The notes under the pieces were generated by a model. The model worked only from the letters and a program-made list of their open reading frames with translations, ran no database searches and had not been told where the DNA came from. The position numbers were made by a program, and so were the translations under genes. From Corydoras sp. C115 (lineage: Eukaryota > Chordata > Actinopteri > Siluriformes > Callichthyidae), in contig JAFMOC010000170.1 of the NCBI GenBank assembly GCA_019802505.1, positions 725,001 to 789,000 of the forward strand: 64,000 nt of DNA, read 5' to 3'. Shown one piece after another: positions 37,101-48,150 of the stretch (position 1 is its first letter; each line of letters opens with the position of its first letter).

Positions 37101-37765
37101 GTTCCACGGCGAAATCGACGCCGCAGGACGCCAAGGTGACTAAAGACCGAGCAAATCCTTCGTCACGGTGGAGATGTTTGGCAGCCCCGGAGACGTTCCG
37201 CGCTCTCCGAAGCCCACGCGCCTCCAAATTTAGTTCCCCCGAGTGGCCTCGGATGAATTTTTAGTGCGCATCGTATGCTGATGCACGAGAACAAGCGAGC
37301 TATTGTAACAAGAGGGAAAGTGCTCCCTTTGAAGAACCAAGTGATGGCAAGTGAACTGGGTAACTTATAGCAACCAGAAGCCAATGGGAGCGGAGGATCC
37401 GTGCAGCCATGGCGATGTGGCTGTGCCGCAGCTGCAGGAGGAGACTCCCGAGCAAGTATTCACGGTGTAGACGGGGTTAGGGGTGCTAATTAGAACCGTA
37501 CCCGTTTCACACGCCGTTCCCCGAAAAAGAGCCCGACAGACTGGGTTCTTCTGGGTTCTGTTTTCAACAAAGTGGATCGAGTCGGTGCATCAAGCTTCAG
37601 GACAAGTCCACAAGGTGGAATCCAAACCCAACAGAGAGCCGAACACCGGACGGGAACGACCCTGCACACATACGGCATGACTCGGACCTCACGGACCTCA
37701 CCTCCACCCCGACCCCGCTGTCCGTACCTGTACGGGATCCAGTCTGAGGAATGCTTGGAGCTCAT
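28106..37765 (-). CDS. tub: Tubby protein (12 coding exons, proximal first exon)
   Basis: Tubby binds PI(4,5)P2 through its C-terminal domain and the IFT-A complex through an N-terminal helix, and helps deliver receptors to cilia. Exons in transcript order: 37728-37765, 35596-35647, 34049-34211, 33710-33844, 31955-32119, 31717-31838, 30893-31084, 30309-30421, 29391-29505, 29218-29316, 28896-29067, 28106-28239. They total 1,500 bases, all in phase: 499 residues and a stop (human TUB is 506). Seen: the N-terminal LDDEGGTLRQQKLERQ helix followed by KQKKKRQEPLMVQ (IFT-A binding helix and basic nuclear-signal-like run), an acidic stretch FDEEEEDDDE, then the tubby domain from about residue 244 (LEEFTLRPAPQGVTIKCRIT) to the family ending DSKLACE. 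The GRKRKKSKTSNYL stretch (about 295-307) is the known phosphoinositide-contacting region. All family landmarks are present and no frameshift is seen. The gene is convergent with ric3, 1.87 kb apart. Confidence 0.94.
29880..30262 (+). mobile_element. Retroposon-like repeat in a tub intron
   Basis: This is the longer second copy of the 26840-27111 repeat. It lies between tub exons 8 and 9 and ends just before exon 8 (30309). Confidence 0.6.
30505..30740 (+). mobile_element. Tc1-like transposon remnant
   Basis: It contains degenerate fish Tc1 words: TTCTACAAGATTTTGGAGTG, the AAGTTCTTTCACACCAAACT stretch and TTCCCAAACTGTTCCCACAA. It is heavily deleted and no transposase frame survives. Confidence 0.65.
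32655..32964 (+). repeat. SINE-like element in tub intron, sense
   Basis: It lacks the A-box end and begins near GCTAGGGATTCCCGGTTCGA; it ends in (GAAT)n. Confidence 0.8.
33133..33322 (-). repeat. SINE-like 3' half in tub intron, antisense
   Basis: It contains a 27-base G-run at 33182-33208. It faces the copy at 32655-32964 in the same intron. Confidence 0.8.
34303..34346. repeat. 12-bp tandem repeat in tub intron
   Basis: About four units of CCTCAACGCGGC. Confidence 0.8.
36740..36945 (+). mobile_element. Fish SINE with L2-like tail in tub intron 1
   Basis: It contains the known fish SINE stretch GAAGTTACCAATGTGGGTCC then TTGAGCGAGACCCTTAACCC, and ends in an L2-like tail (TTGTAAGTCGTTTTGGAGAA). 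A short SINE-like 3' scrap of the other family lies at 36126-36190. Confidence 0.65.
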
Positions 37766-38250
37766 TGCTTCCTGTGTCCAGACGTCTCGGAGCAGAAGGG
37801 GGACCGGGGAGGGCAGAGGCAGCGCGGCGGAGGACAGCGGTGTTTTCGGAGGCTCAGCCGTGCCACCATGGTCCGAATCCTGCCTCGAATTCGTTTGGGC
37901 GGCGAAAGGAAAGCGTCCTGCCGTCACATCCCCCCCGCCGTCCGTCCTTTATTTATCCGTGTCCGCCGCTTTCGGCCGTCCGTCGCCGTCGCTCTCCCGC
38001 TCTTTCTGCCTCAGACCCTCCTCCCCTGCACAGCTGCCATCCTCACTCCCTCTCTCTCTCTCTCTCTCTCTCGCGCAGGCGTGCAAGGCTGCTCTCATCC
38101 TCCTCTACCTCCCTCGCTGATGGTTCCTTGCCTCTAGTCCTCGTCTCGCTCGCTCTCTCCGTCCCTCCCGCTCCGTCTCTCTCTCTTGAAGACGGCTGAA
38201 GTGCCTCGGGCCTGCACGGAGCCCAGAGGAGGACACTGGATACACTTTCA
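37766..38250 (-). promoter_or_regulatory. Proximal tub 5' UTR and promoter region
   Basis: This CpG- and CT-rich sequence lies directly upstream of the proximal tub start codon, with a CT microsatellite around 38046-38072. No clear TATA box is seen. The transcription start cannot be placed. Confidence 0.45.
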
Positions 38251-38626
38251 ATTGTCTCGCTGCTTTGATGTCAGCCGCCGCACCGATGTCGCCCTCCGTC
38301 TCTATAAAAGACGCCGCGTGCCTCGCGTTGCAGAACCATGATTTATTCATCTGTTTATTGAGTGCCAGACTTATTTGCATGGGACGGTGGAGGGAGGGCG
38401 CCGGCGTCTTTGATTTAACAGCCATCCGATTAAGGCGCCCCATTGTTTACGCTCTTCCTGTGCGAAACTCTCTAATTAACAGGCTACAAATATTTAATAA
38501 TAATTGTTATTTATACGTAATTATAACATTTGTTTTAATAAAATATGTTTTTTTTAATTCCCTATTAAGAAAATTATTTATTGAGATCCAACAATTCTAT
38601 TCGTTTATATTAAGTAGATTTCGGGC

Positions 38627-38950
38627 AGCACGGTGATTGGCATGTTCTCCTCTCAGCGCTGGGAATTCCAGGATCGAATTCCAATCTGGGTGGAGTTTGC
38701 ATGTTCTCCCCGTGTCTGCGTGGGTTTCCTCCGGGTTCTCCGGTTTCCTCCCACAGTTCAAAAAACATGGATTCAAGGTAAACTGAATGTTTTAAATTGC
38801 CCCATATAGTGTAAGTGAGTGTGTGCCCAGCAATAGATTGGCGTCCTGTCCTGGGTGTATCTGACCAGCGCCCGAAACGTTCTCCCCTGGATGGGCACAG
38901 GGAACCCCGCGTCCCTAATAGAGGATAAAGCGGAAGATAATGGATGGATA
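38627..38950 (+). repeat. SINE-like element, sense
   Basis: Near full length, from GGCAGCACGGTGATTGGCAT to (GGAT)n. Confidence 0.8.
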
Positions 38951-40020
38951 AAATTGACAAGACTGAACGCAGACACTTATAGAATAACGGTGTGAACTGT
39001 GACACGGTTGCTGGCACCAGACGGACTGGAGGGACGACCAAACAACCAAACAAACTAAACGTCCTGATGGTGAATAAATTAGATAAAAAATGTCTGGTGC
39101 CAACAACCACGCCTGGGTCAAAAATCACTAATCACTGGGTTTGCTGCCAAACGATTGGCTGTTGGGATAATTAATGACCCAGTGAGCCGTAACAGCAAAA
39201 AGCTGAGGGACATGAATGAATTAGGAGGCCGATCATGAGTCCGATCATACAGAACACGGCGCAAAGAACAGAAAACAGTCCGTTTAACTTGTAAATTAAG
39301 ATTACTGTTCATCAGAACCCCGCCCACGCCGTAGGTAACAGAGCCGGGCACATCGCTCTGTGGTGCGGGTCCTATGAGATCAGACGTGATGTTCTCCAGA
39401 TGCAAACAGAAAGAAAAAAAAAAAGAGTACAAGCTGCACTGCCGGTGAATAATTAATAGCCCCGAGCGTTTGTTTTAGTTGTGCTACATCATGCCAAGCT
39501 GCGCTTTGGGAACACGGGGGCAGATCAGTTTGCAGCATTCAGAATCCAATAAAAATACCACCCCCCTCCTCCCCCGCTTAACGGCCATCAGTCGGTCCGT
39601 GCTGTTCTAATGCCACGAGCTCGTCTTTCCTGGAAAGCCGCTCTGCGAAAGTGGCACCAGGGGCAGCGGCGGGTGGAGGACGATGGCGGATAATGTTAAC
39701 GCTAATGCACTGTGAAGCCTCTGTGCTCAGATGAGCCGCGATAAATGGGACGCTCTGTGGAGCGGCGGCGCTCGGCCGGCCCTCGTTGCCACAACAGCCA
39801 GACGGGGGGGGGGAGCTCGCCCCGTTAATAATGCAACGACGCCAGCCGGCCTGCGGGTCACGCTGTGCTGCCAGGTAACGTCCGCGTTTCAGAATCTCGG
39901 CAAATTACAAGATACTGTTGTCCCGAGAGGGTCTGGCAACCTGTTTTTATTTACTATATGTTCCGTGTTTGAGGAGCTTGGAATCAGGAGGGTGCCCCTG
40001 GTGGAGACTCGGGAAATCTT

Positions 40021-40245
40021 CATTCATCTTCTGGTTAATCCTCTACAAAGGTCGCGGGTTCCCCATGCCCAGACAGGGGAGAACATTTCGGGCGCTGGGC
40101 GGATACACCCAGGACGGGGTGCCAATCTATCACTGGACATGCGCATTATATGGGGCAATTTAGAGCATTGAATTTAACTTTGAATCCCTGTTTTTGGACT
40201 GTGGGAGGTCTCCACCCAGATTGGGATTTAAACCACTAAACCAGT
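40021..40245 (-). repeat. SINE-like element, antisense, degraded
   Basis: Keeps the GGCGCTGGGCGGATACACCC part and the CTGTTTTTGGACTGTGGGAG part, with deletions. Confidence 0.7.
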
Positions 40246-41503
40246 GTTTTATTCCTCAAACTGAAACCAAACCCAAAAAAAATAACCTGAAAATCACTTA
40301 CGTAAAAAATCTAACATCAAACAAGAACATCAAAGAGAAGCTAAATTAAACTTGACCAATGGTTTGTTGCTCCATTTAAAGATCGATGTTCCGCAGCAGT
40401 TTGTATTTAGTGTCAAGTTGAGAACAACAATGCGAATGTAACCGCGCGGCCAGGAACTATAAAGATCAAAAGATCAGAAGATCAAAAGATCAAAGCAGGC
40501 AACCGCATCACTTCCCGCTATTCCAATCGGATCAATCACGCTGAAGTCTGATGCAGCTTCCTCCCTTCCGTTTCTCTGCTTCTCTTTCTCATTCTCGTCC
40601 CGATCGACCACAAGCCGGAACCTTTAACCCAAATCTACCACCTATCGGCACATCACTGTGAGACGAGTCGGCGCCCCCTGGAGACAATCCCACTGCTGAC
40701 AGGTGAAGAAGGTGCTCCTTTAAAATGCAGATGTTTTAATTTAGAGGACAGATTTAATGGCTTTGAGGTTAAATAACAGAAAATGAAGGAGATTCTCCCG
40801 AACCCTCTGCGCACACCGTCACCGAAGAGGAGTGTGTTCCCTGCAGTTCACAGAACATCGATACAGGCCTCGGCCGCTGAGTCGGCACATGCATTAAACA
40901 TGGTTTGCTTTCGGAAATGTCAGTTTAAATAAGAAGCTGCGGCTGAAATCCCAAAGTGAAGTCTAAACGGAATAGACTTCCACATCTGTTATGCTTTTCC
41001 ATTGAACAGACCATTTCCACGAGCACAGAGCTGATGCTGGTGTTTAACCTCACGCTCTACATGCTGCCCTGGGGCAGTAAACGAGGTATGAGCGTTAAAA
41101 TACCATAACAAGAGAAATCAGAGGTCGATGTGAGGAGCTTTATCTTCATGCCACTGCAATAAGATTCACGTAGCTCCTTATCTGCCCTTGAATGGTTCCC
41201 TCGTTTTTTAAAAATATACCACTGAATGGTTTTGGGTTGTAATCATCCGTTTCACCTTAAAATATTTACACCATTACACTCGCAACCAAAAGAAAAATGC
41301 ATCATACGCCTCATCACGACCTGGACCCTCTTTACCAAACTCCAAGTCAACACCGTCAGCTTGATGGCATTATTAAAAAGCATTAAAGGCATAAAGCTGC
41401 CACCTTGTGGTCAGGTAAATGAATGACAACTACGGACTACGGAAGGCTTATTTACATTTATGGTATTAAAGAGTTTAAAATGGTATCATGAAGTTATCCA
41501 TTC

Positions 41504-41785
41504 ATGATCTTCCACTTAATCCTCTACTATGCTCACGTGGGTGGGGTGGGGGGGTGGGGGGTGTTCCCCATACCTATCCAGGGGGGAACGTTTCGGGCGC
41601 TGGGCAGATACACCCAGGATGGGGCGCCAATCCATCACTGGGTACACTCACCAACATTTAGCCCCATAGAGCATTCACTTAAGTAAAGAAACCTACGTGG
41701 GCACGGGGAGGACATGCAAACTCCACCCAGATTGGGATTCAAATCCCCAGAGGAGAACATGCCAACCTTTAAACCACCATGAGTT
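41504..41785 (-). repeat. SINE-like element, antisense
   Basis: Keeps the 3' end with TTTCGGGCGCTGGGCAGATA and the tRNA-like end near 41740-41785. Confidence 0.75.
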
Positions 41786-42594
41786 TGGTATTGAAGGGTT
41801 TAAATATGATCAGAAGTCTGCAGCTTTGTGAAGATGTCCTGACTGAACTAATGGCTCCGGCAGACGGCTCCTGCCATAGCAACCTTCACGGAACATTCAG
41901 GAAACCTTTCCACCACAACAGTAAGTGCCTGAGCTTTGATGCTGCATTAAGGAATGAGGGATATCAGCGATAGCGGCGAGAGAAATGGCTGCGGCATGCG
42001 CCTATTAATGCCAACATGTTCGCAGAGGCGCAAGATCCCAAAAAACATCCGAACATCAAGACGACCTGCAGACGGCTGAGTGGTATCGATGTGAGGCTGC
42101 TATTCTGACATCCTCCCTTTGCCCCCCCCCCCCCCCCCCCGTCCCCCCAGGCCCCCCCCCCCCCCCCCCCCCCCCCCACCGCCTCCTCCCCTACACTGCT
42201 TTTTTCTTACATGACTTGGCCAAGGAGAGGTACTCCAAGGTGCTGCTAATTCCAGTTGCCATAGTAACACCTATGTGCACATGGTTGTCAAGGTGATGTC
42301 ACTTTATCCAACTTAGTATAAAGTGCTGCTTATGTTGGCAGGATTATAATATCGATTAGACGCCCAGAACAGCAGCTTTTAGATATTTCGGTAAGCAATC
42401 TGACATTTATAAAAATAATAAAATAAAATCGTTATCCGCCTGAGTAAACTAAACAACCGTGTGGGGGGGGGGGCATGCAACAAACAAAATACAGGAGGAA
42501 AGGAAGAGAGGGAAGTGTGGATTAAGGTACAAATGTTCGCCGGTTCCTCTAGAAGATAATTGTGGCTCACAGTCTGCATTCCAGTTCATGTCAG

Positions 42595-42690
42595 AGGTGA
42601 TGAGCGTAAACAGTGTACTGTTTGTACACTGGGGGGCGCAGACATGCTGGAACAGAAAAACGGGCCTTCCCTAAACTGTTCCTATACGAT
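42595..42690 (+). mobile_element. Tc1-like transposon scrap
   Basis: Matches the fish Tc1 word series CACTGGGGGGCGCAGACATG, GGAACAGAAAA and CCTTCCCTAAACTGTTCC. Confidence 0.55.
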
Positions 42691-44548
42691 TACAAGTTAC
42701 AAGCAAATTTAATATTTAATATTTTTTATTTTTTATTGTTATCGGTTTTATTATATTTGCTAATTGAACACTGCGTTGCATTCAATTGTATAAAATCAAA
42801 CGTCACAGTGACGTCACGGGTTTTTCCAGCGGCCAAGGCACAAAGCAGTGATGATACTGACCTCTAGTGGACAGCACACGCAACTACAGACAAAACCAAC
42901 TCCATCACATCCTAACCTGTGAATCCTGAACCTTAAACCTCATCATGATAGATCTGTAATTAGAGGCGCGAACAGAATGTGACGTCATAACCGCTACTAA
43001 CAGCACCTGTAATATTCAAATGTCTCAATACTTTTGTCCAGCCAGGGAATCTGCATCATACACTCATCTCTCAATGAGGGGCGAAGAAATGATGCAGTGA
43101 TTAGAGTTAAATTTACAGACTCCAGCAGAGTGGCGTTCATTTAATGATGTCCTGTAACCGTCTGGTCAGTCGTCACGGCAACAGGCCATTAATTACATCT
43201 CTGTCAAAGCCCAAGTGCCAACAGACCTCTGAATCAATCTGATCGCAAAAATCAAGTGACATCATATTTATATCCATAAACACTAATTTATGTGTTATAT
43301 TATATTATATATATTATTAAATATATAACGTTGCATATTACAATTAATTTATTAAATTAATTCACCATTTTCAAATATAAATCATTACATCAATTATTTA
43401 TAATCTTATTTAAGAATTTTATTTAATTTTATTTAATAAAATTATATTATATAATATAACAATATACAATTTAATAATTATTATTTATTATTATTTACAA
43501 TGATTTTTATTTTCTAAGTATACTTACACTATATGGACAGACACCTCTTATAAGCAACATCTGTCTGCAGATGTGGGTTTTATTTCAGTAAAATCATTTT
43601 ATTCTCATTAATGACTCTGCATTTTTTCTGCAGAGTAAATTAGAGATGCACTGACCCCGGCAGAAGAATAATTAGTCTTTTAACATCTGGCAGGTTCATA
43701 AAGTCCCATCCTCTCGTCCAACATCGGTGTCTGGCCTCACAGATCCTCATCTGAATGAATGAGGACACGTTCCTTAGATAGATACCCTCCTAAATACTGT
43801 AGCTGGCCCTTACAGAAGGCTGGAGACTGGGATGCATTTGTTCCCTTCTCATTCTGACAGTGAAGGGCCATTCTGTAAGAAAACCAGCCTGCACATGCAC
43901 CCCTGCTCCACACGAGGGCGCAGCGACACCACTGACCCAATAAAAGCGAGTATTGATTCCCGATGCAGCCCACCTGATTATGTCTGATCCTCCAGCCGCA
44001 ATCACGACCACCACCATCCTCCACCACCACCACCACCACCACCAACGTTCTGCTCAGATGACGGAACCCTGCGTTTAGTGCGGCGCTTTAATCTCCAAAA
44101 TAAGCGCAGGTTCTCGGTTCCTCATTGCGCATATGCAGCCGCTCTGCGAGGTTCTCAGGAATAAAGATCCCAGAGCCCGAAGCTCCTCATCTGGGATCGA
44201 TTGAATTTCTCTTACAGGCTTCCCGTTGGCGCGGGTTCGATCAACACGGCTCCCATTGGAGCAGAATAAATTAATCATAATAATTGTTAAACTTGATGGT
44301 TAGAAAGGCTCTAAGTTCTCGGGTTCTCACTGCAACCGATATGTCCATCATTGACCCCCGTCTGTTATTTATCTCAAGTTTAATTTATTAATTCAATTTA
44401 ATTTATGAATGAGACATTAACAATCAAACGCAGAGAATGGTCCACGGCTCCGTTTCCCAGCATCTCTGTTACCATAGTAACGAGTTCCCTGTGACTCAGC
44501 TGGAGCTCCACAGTGTCAGAGGCCATAGTGACAAGTGGACAAAAGCAT

Positions 44549-44601
<53 letters not shown>

Positions 44602-44759
44602 TACACACCATACTTTTTCCACCTCCATCATGTTCCGTCAGGTGTCTAAAATCGATCACTCGGCCATATGCTTTCAAAACAACTGTATAAACATTTTGGG
44701 GAAGGCCCATTGTTGGTGAAGAAGAGTGGAACCTGTTATTATGGGATGTTATAACTCTA

Positions 44760-44910
44760 TACTCTATATGGGGCAATCGTTTAATTTACCTTGAATATGC
44801 AAAACCTGGAGAAAACCCGGGCAAACATGGGGAGAACATGCAAACTCCACCCAGATTGGGATTCGAACCCGGAATCCCCAGAATGGAGAGGAGAACATGC
44901 TAATCCACGT
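44760..44910 (-). repeat. SINE-like 5' half, antisense
   Basis: Runs from CTCTATATGGGGCAATCG to the degraded tRNA-like head. Confidence 0.7.
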
Positions 44911-45260
44911 GCCATCCATCTTTTATCACATATTGTGTATATATGTTTTTGCAATTTGCATATTCAAATGAATTGAATTTAAAGCTTTTAAGTATAAATA
45001 CAAGAACCAAGGAACAAACCTTATACCCCATGACTCTGTAGGTGTCCACATACTTTTGTACATATTTTTATTGAGCTGCCACTTTTATTTCTGGGTCCAG
45101 CAATCCCTCAGTTCTCTTTTGCATGTTCTCCCTGCATCAACATGAATATATATGGAATTGTGGAACTGAAGATTAAATGGATGAACGGGTAATGCCCCTG
45201 TAGGGGGACGTGGGAACGTATTGATCAACAGAAGATCAATCAGCGGTGTTATTTATCTGG

Positions 45261-45342
45261 AGTGTGGTGAGTGTGGTGAGTGTGGTGAGTGTGGTGAGTG
45301 TGGTGAGTGTGGTGAGTGTGGTGAGTGTGGTGAGTGTGGTGA
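45261..45342. repeat. 9-bp minisatellite
   Basis: About nine perfect units of AGTGTGGTG. Confidence 0.9.
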
Positions 45343-45867
45343 GTACGACTGCAGCGTAATGGACCTGAAGCTCTGAATAAACCTCTCTGTGGAACGATGA
45401 AAGCTTGTTGGTTTTTTTTTTACTCTGAAGCATTACCTTCACCATAGGAACGTTTTTTTTTGTTTTGTTTTGTTTTTTTTTCCTCCGTTCCCTTCATGCC
45501 TGACTTCTCAGTCGTGAGGAGACGAGCAGTCACAAAGCGAAGTGGCGGCGAGCCGCGAGTGAGGCCTTGGTTTCACTGTGTGTTCTAAATCACGACTGAT
45601 GCAAACGGCTGTGTCAGGGTCACCCACAGAGCATCATCCCCGCCGTCGTCATCAGCAGCATCCTTCAGTCATCCTGACATTTATTTAAAGGACAATGCGC
45701 ACTGATAACAGGACCGGATTTATCCCGACAGTATGTTTTTTTTTTCCCAGCCGCGGGCCTGAACATGACAACAACGTCAAAATTCATAATGTTAAAATTG
45801 TGATAGCAGGGTTCGGGGTGTGTGAGGATGGATGTACATTAATTTGCAAATTAAAATGTAGTTTGTG

Positions 45868-46170
45868 GCGGCACGCTGGTTTAGTGGTTGGCATGTTCTC
45901 CTCTCAGCGCTGGAGATTCAGGCTCGAATCCCAATTTGAGCAGAGTCTCTGTGTTCTCCCCTGTGTCCGTGTGGGTTTCCTCTGGGTTTTCCGGTTTCCT
46001 CCCACAATCCAAAAATGCATTCGAGGTGAATTGAATGCTCTATATTGCCCCATAGAGTGCACATTTGTGTGTGTGTGTCTGCCCAGCGATAGATTGACCC
46101 CCCCCCCCCCCCCCCCCGAGACCTTGGTAGAGAATTAAGTAGAAGATAATGAATGAATGAATGAATGAAT
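45868..46170 (+). repeat. SINE-like element, sense
   Basis: Starts GGCGGCACGCTGGTTTAGTG; a C-run at 46097-46118 replaces part of the 3' region; ends in (GAAT)n. Confidence 0.8.
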
Positions 46171-46215
46171 GAAAATAAGTTTTTAATTAATTCGTGACCA
46201 TGGAGCAGGATGAGC

Positions 46216-46415
46216 AGTGCGGCATGGTGGCTTAGTGGTTGGCATGTTCTCCTCTCAGCGCTCAAGGGATCAAGGCGAATTGAATTCTCCAAATTGCCCC
46301 ATATAGAGTGTGTTTGTGTGAGTGAGTGTGTGCCCAGCGATAGATGGCACCCGGTCCTGGGTGTATCTGCCCAGCGCCCGAAACGTTCTCCCCTGGATGG
46401 GCATGGGGAAGGGGT
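46216..46415 (+). repeat. SINE-like element with internal deletion
   Basis: The tRNA-like head joins directly to the CAAATTGCCCCATATAGAGT part; the middle, including the B box, is lost. Confidence 0.75.
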
Positions 46416-46879
46416 CTTCGCAAACAAGTGTGAGCCCTAATTCCCAATTAAATTTTGATTATTATTTGGAGGATTGGTTTGATTTATTTATACAATTTAA
46501 GGTCAGTTCGATAATATCAGTATGAGGAACGTTTGTCTGAATGATGTTAAATGAATAAACAGTTTGATTTTTAAAGGGGCTTCGGCCTAAACAGTGCGCA
46601 GTAATGGTGGTGCCCCTGTGTTCCTCCCCCAAATCGATTTCCCTTCAGCTCTGCTTTTCAGACCTCCTCGACTCCAGAACTTGAGGAGCTGAGGAGCTGG
46701 GGAGGTGAGGAGCGGAGGAGCGGAGGAGGTGCATCAGACGCAGTCACGTCCGCACGCGGCTCGATGTGAGGACCAAAACACACACACCGCTGAGAACCCC
46801 CATCCCCAAAATCAGGAGCACCCCAGATGTTCACATCCCCGATAATCAGACCGAGATCGAGGCGATTGGGAGTCGGATG

Positions 46880-47340
46880 CAGAGATTTGCAGCATCTGGC
46901 TGCGCGTCAGGGATCGAACCGGCGGCGCGGCGTCCGCGTCTCGGGCTCCCACAGCCGGCTCGCCATTATTTACTATTTTTAATTGAACAGCTGATGAGTT
47001 TTACGGAGCTGAACGCAAAGTTACGGCGTGCGGAGTCACGTAGCGCCGCGTCGGCACGTCGGTCTTCATCCAAACGCGCGGATCCCGACGGCCAGCTTAC
47101 CTGTCATAACTCCAGCGGCTGTAGGACATGCTTTTGCTGCTGCTCACCGCCTCCATCCTCTGCAGGTGGAGCATCAGACAGTCAGGAACACGACGGCGTG
47201 GGGTGACGGCTGAGGACGCCGCAGCTCCGGCGCACAGCGACGCGCTGCTCTCCACACGATTCACCGAGCGGCGCGCCGCGCAGCCAGCAGAGCGGAGAAC
47301 CGGGGGAGCTGGGAGCAACCATTCAGCTACAGGAGGACAG
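46880..47340 (-). promoter_or_regulatory. CpG-rich putative distal tub promoter
   Basis: This block is rich in CG dinucleotides and sits around and upstream of the distal tub first exon, in otherwise AT-rich, repeat-bearing DNA. This is the usual setting of a CpG-island promoter. Several short open frames run through it in both strands but look like by-products of the base composition. Confidence 0.5.
47101..47156 (-). CDS. tub: Alternative distal first coding exon of tub
   Basis: On the minus strand an ATG at 47156 in strong Kozak context (A at -3, G at +4) opens MEAVSSSKSMSYSRWSYD and ends in GACAG followed by the donor GTAAGC. It stops in phase 2, exactly the phase of the proximal first exon, so splicing to tub exon 2 (35596-35647) gives ...SYDSSLDDEGG.... 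An in-frame ATG further upstream (47174, weaker context) would add six residues. The surrounding 46.88-47.33 kb is CpG-rich, as expected for a promoter. No other gene lies between it and tub. Assignment to tub rests on phase, donor, strand and position, not on recognised protein similarity. Confidence 0.68.
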
Positions 47341-47659
47341 AGACATCACTTAAAACATGGACTCTACCAATCAACAGCAGACAAACAACCAACCAACCAA
47401 CCGCGAGCGCGAAGATGGACTCTGTAGTTCTAGAATTACAGACTGTAGTCCATTGGGTTTATTTTTATTTACTCTATAGATGAGGCGTCATTGAGGTGGT
47501 GGATCATTCTCTCCCCATGACTCCATAATGTGTATTAGACACTCTATCAGACACGCCCACCTCATTGCACCACCATGTAGATGTTCATCAGAGAGACATG
47601 ATTTTTGGTTTGTTGCTTGTTGGAACCAACAAGTGTTAGAGGCAAGTTACGGCATTTAC

Positions 47660-48150
47660 ATTTAAATTTACAGTTAGATTAAATTTACATTTAAATTTAC
47701 ATTTAGCAGATGCTTTTATCCAAAGCGACTTACAGATGAGAACACCACACATCAGTAGTTATGAAGAAAACCAGCTCCACTGTGGAATCATTAAACCTGA
47801 TCGTTATATTGGGCTGCATGTTCTCCTCTCAGCGCTGGGGATTCCCGGTTCAAATCCCCATCTGGGTGGAGTTTCCATGTCCTCCCCGTGTCCGCGTAGG
47901 TTTCCTCCGGGTTCTCCAGTTTCCTCCCACAGTCCTAAAAAAAAAACATGGATGAAGGTCAATTGAATTCTCCAAATTGCCCCATAAAGAGTGTGTTTGT
48001 GTATGTGTGAGTGAGTGTGTGCCACGCATGAGAATCGGCTCCTCGGTGAGGTGGAACCACCAGGGGGCGATCATCACCGGAGCGAAGTGAACGAGTTCAC
48101 TGTAGGCCGAGGTCAGTGACCTGTACTAATGCAGCAGCTACAGGGAGCTG
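47660..48150 (-). mobile_element. L2 LINE fragment interrupted by a SINE-like copy
   Basis: The antisense L2 tail (47660-47816, with AAGCGACTTACAGATGAGAA) and ORF end (about 48028-48150, with CTCCTCGGTGAGGTGGAACC) are separated by a sense SINE-like element. Confidence 0.75.
47817..48026 (+). repeat. SINE-like element inside L2
   Basis: Begins GCATGTTCTCCTCTCAGCGC and is cut after GAGTGAGTGTGTGCC; it inserted after the L2 copy. Confidence 0.75.

Larger units (their letters stand above)
38251..46879. other. Region between the two tub first exons, no exon recognised
   Basis: If the distal first exon is real this is tub intron. It contains SINE-like copies (38627-38950, 40021-40210, 41504-41785, 44760-44910, 45868-46170, 46216-46410), Tc1-like scraps (42595-42690, 43015-43045), C-runs (42121-42177), CCA repeats (44012-44044), (CA)n (44549-44600) and a 9-base minisatellite (45261-45342). 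Open frames here look incidental. Confidence 0.55.

Noticed and set aside
45236..45445. LTT repeat peptide
   Set aside because: Translation of the 9-base minisatellite.
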